Below, in pieces: positions 20,559 through 22,653 of a DNA stretch of 22,653 nt (positions are counted from its first letter, which is position 1; the number at the start of each line of letters is the position of its first letter). The notes below the pieces were generated by a model, which did no database searches, was not told the origin of the DNA, and saw only the letters and a list, made by a program, of their open reading frames with translations. The DNA lies in assembly GCA_001970855.1 (NCBI GenBank), contig LSSN01005052.1, positions 1 to 22,653 of the forward strand, written 5' to 3'. The translations under genes and the position numbers were made by a program. The DNA is from Smittium culicis (taxonomy: Eukaryota; Kickxellomycota; Harpellomycetes; Harpellales; Legeriomycetaceae).

Positions 20559-21123
20559 TTAAAAAAGAAAGAAACGTACTCCATATTCCGGTGTTTGAAA
20601 TTCTATCGTTTTTAATAAAAAATGAGTATGGATTTTGAAAAAAAAAAAAAAAGAATACAGAATCAAATAAAGAGTTTCTCTTAGACTGAGGATAAAATGC
20701 AGAAATGTAGTTTCAGGTTTTTTTGCGTATTTAGTAAGAATTAAATGAATGATGAGAAAAAAACAAAAGTCTGCGTTGAAAAAGAGTATAGGTATATATT
20801 TTTTACTTTGGAAAATTAAGGGGGCATGACCGTATATATATTCAGTCAAAGGAAATTAATATAGGTGAAAATTTTTTTAATATGAGGTGAGTTATTATTT
20901 TAAAGATATGGCCACTAAAGAGATATTTGGAATAAGTATGGTATATAGCCACTCTTATTAGGAAAATTGAAACAACTAAAATCATAATTGTATTTATGGT
21001 ATGACATAAATTAAGGTATGGATTTATGCAGATCATTATATTATAATTAGCAATTCTTTCTTGTCGCAATGTGTGCTGATACAATTTCGATAATTTCTGT
21101 TTATACAATCTATCTTTGTGCAC
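20559..21123 (-). other. Two adjoining minus open frames, probably chance
   Basis: Frames of 93 codons (21123-20842) and 96 codons (20849-20559) overlap by 8 bases. They open with GTG and TTG, and the second has no internal ATG at all, so it cannot be a conventional eukaryotic ORF. The first has an internal ATG giving about 65 codons and a hydrophobic segment (TIMILVVSIFLIRVAIYHTY). The plus strand of the second is purine-rich, which by itself keeps the minus frame open and Phe/Leu-rich. No family resemblance. Confidence 0.2.
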
Positions 21124-21344
21124 TAATAACTTACAAATACAGATAAATTAATTTTTTATGAGATATTTTAATTTTTATAAATTGATTATAGCCAGCAAGT
21201 AAAGGTCACTAAATTTTGTTTATATAATCTAAAAAAATAGCCAAGCTGGTAGTAGGTAAAAAAAAAAACTGGAGCTAAGGATTATAAAAGGTGCTTGGTT
21301 ATACTTAATATAAAAGTAGATTTTGGTATTAAAAAAAATAAGTT

Positions 21345-21860
21345 TAAAGCCTTAGTGAAAGGGTTTGCAAAGGCGATTGGCAGTTTTCAGTGTATATAAA
21401 CACACTTGAACAAGCCAAGGCGAATAAAAAAAGCAATAGCCCAGGTACGCTGTACCAACGAAGCCAAACCAGCACAGATAATTGTATTCAATTGGCAGCG
21501 ATGTGTATTCGCTTGAATGCATAGTGAGCAAAGGATTTCAGTTAGCTGTGCTTGTTTGGAGCATAAGGATGCAGCGTATTAAATGCGCCTAGAACATTTC
21601 AATTAGACTTTGCTAGTTTTCATGGACATTTTGTGCCAAGTTCATCGGCCAACAGAAATACCATATAAATAAACCTCTATGCCCGTTTACATTTAAAATT
21701 GTTTCTGCACCAGAGATTGCTCGAAGACAAGTAAGCACAGTTATTCATACAGGCTGGACAAGCACAGTGGAATATACAAGCAGGAAAAGTGCAGCTAGAC
21801 AAACAAGTTGAACAAGTGCAGGGTGGATATAAACAGCTAGCTGAAAGACTAGAAGTTAAT
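21345..21860 (+). pseudogene. Broken frame with nonapeptide repeats, unidentified
   Basis: In a region clearly richer in G+C than the rest, one plus frame carries protein-like runs: GDWQFSVYINTLEQAK near 21,375; LNAPRTFQLDFASFHGHF near 21,580; and a Gln-rich run from 21,735 that ends at TGA near 21,861. The last contains a nine-residue tandem repeat (21708-21842). Stops interrupt the frame at about eight places, so it is dead under the standard code. A Gln-rich repeat of this kind would suit a coiled-coil or a retroelement gag-like protein, but nothing identifies it. Confidence 0.35.
21708..21842 (+). repeat. 27-bp degenerate tandem repeat encoding nine-residue units
   Basis: AAGCACAG/AAGTGCAG recurs at 21733, 21760, 21787 and 21814, exactly 27 bases apart. 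In the plus frame of 21708 the units read HQRLLEDK-stop, AQLFIQAGQ, AQWNIQAGK, VQLDKQVEQ and VQGGYKQLA. Gln is fixed at position 2 in all five and recurs at position 6. The stop that ends the first unit (TAA) stands where other units have CAA or AAA, one base away. Confidence 0.7.
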
Positions 21861-22290
21861 TGAATTCAATATTAGGGAGGGGGAAAAAAGCCAAGTTCTA
21901 GGCCAAACTAAGAACCCAATCATAGACGCCCACCTTTTACCTGCGCCAATAGCTGGACGCAGAATACTTTCCGGCTAATAGTTAGTTGCAGTTTGAAGTC
22001 CACCAGTAGATGGCAGCTTTATAATTTTTGAGCCAAAAATAGGAATTTAGAGCATTTAAGATTTTTATTTTTCCCATAAGAGAAAAAGGCTGTTTTGTTG
22101 GCAATAAAGATTACGCTGTGAAATTAGCCAGATAGAGTCGATACTTTTTCAATAAGACATAAAAAACCGAGGTTTCTGTATTTTTAACTTTGCGCCTTTA
22201 GTACTTAATTTCATTTCTAAACCGACCGACACTTCATTTAGCCTAGACCTTCTCACTTTCTACATCCTAGCGCTCTTTTTGTTTATTTGA
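21861..22290. other. G+C-richer spacer
   Basis: No assigned gene. In the frame of the ORF that follows, 44 codons are open between TAA at 22153 and TGA at 22288, so coding sequence may begin earlier than 22291. From about 22,200 the plus strand is rich in C and T and poor in G. Confidence 0.4.
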
Positions 22291-22653
22291 TATCGAGTTC
22301 TATACCCGTCCGCGCGTACCAAAACTCACTTTTCGAAAAATAGTTGCTGTTCAAAGTCCCATCAATTATATTTCCAATTCCTTATTTCCTCAATCATTCT
22401 TATTTATATCTGTAGCTCTATAATTTTCATTCTTTCATCACTAATGATTCCTCAACTCCAGCCATACCAGTGCGATGATCGCAAAAATAAGGACTCTGAC
22501 TTAGCCCAATGCCCCATTTCTAGCCCCACAGCCCTCCTTAAAGCCAAATCGTCAAATTCTTCAAATTCAATAGACCACAAGGGGTCTAACTCTTCCTTTG
22601 AACAGATTAATATCAATAATACCTCCAAAATTCCCATTTCCGAAATCCCAAAT
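22291..22653 (+). CDS. Partial open frame running off the right edge, unidentified
   Basis: The plus frame is open for 121 codons from just after TGA 22288-22290 to the window end. The first ATG is at 22444, giving at least 70 residues (MIPQLQPYQCDDRKNKDSDL onward), rich in Ser, Asn and Ile with no hydrophobic signal after that ATG. A hydrophobic stretch just before the ATG (LISSIILIYICSSIIFILSS) would be a membrane segment if translation began upstream at a non-ATG codon or in an unseen exon. The local DNA is richer in G+C and strongly C-skewed, unlike the deserts. The minus strand is also open here (61 codons from ATG 22637), so the strand is not certain. No family is recognised. Confidence 0.4.

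Noticed and set aside
22001..22017. CCAGTAGATGGCAG, a match to the animal CTCF consensus
   Set aside because: A single short match; nothing else suggests an animal genome, and CTCF is not known outside bilaterians.
22452..22637. 61-codon minus ORF starting MGILEVLL
   Set aside because: Not excluded, but the plus frame is open for 121 codons over the same DNA and continues past the edge, so the plus frame was preferred.

Overview
This is a gene-poor, very A+T-rich stretch of eukaryotic DNA (by eye about three quarters or more A+T). No intact conventional gene was found. There is no operon structure, no ribosome-binding-site pattern, no rRNA and no recognisable tRNA. What can be identified is mostly dead or dying transposable elements. 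The composition, the Tc1/mariner/IS630-type DDE element and the APE-type LINE suit a TE-bloated, A+T-rich unicellular eukaryote; a large-genome microsporidian is one reasonable guess. This is inference: no lineage-specific gene is present to prove it.

Layout: 1-292 is the end of a perfect 40-bp satellite. 293-3563 is an A+T-rich desert. 3566-6136 is a complete DDE transposon with 304-bp terminal inverted repeats (TIRs), TA target duplication, phased subterminal repeats and a broken transposase gene. Around 6536-6880 lies a minus-strand scrap of reverse transcriptase (RT). 8342-8830 holds a decayed plus-strand frame with a tentative cyclin-box resemblance. Homopolymer and ATT microsatellite tracts follow. 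About 12.9-17.1 kb is one minus-strand LINE: endonuclease (EN) at 17.1-15.7 kb, linker and RT at 15.4-13.2 kb, C-terminal tail to 12.94 kb. It is riddled with stops and frameshifts and carries a 238-bp foldback element inside the endonuclease part. 17.6-18.96 kb has further minus-strand coding-like runs that may be the LINE's upstream ORF.

From about 21.35 kb to the end the DNA is visibly richer in G+C. It holds a broken plus-strand frame with a nine-residue (27-bp) tandem repeat, then an open frame of 121 codons that runs off the window. These are the least explained parts.

In DNA this rich in A+T a stop is expected about every 11 codons per frame, so dozens of open runs of 50-90 codons appear by chance. 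Coding calls here therefore rest on family motifs, on clusters of same-frame runs, or on local composition, and confidence is set accordingly.
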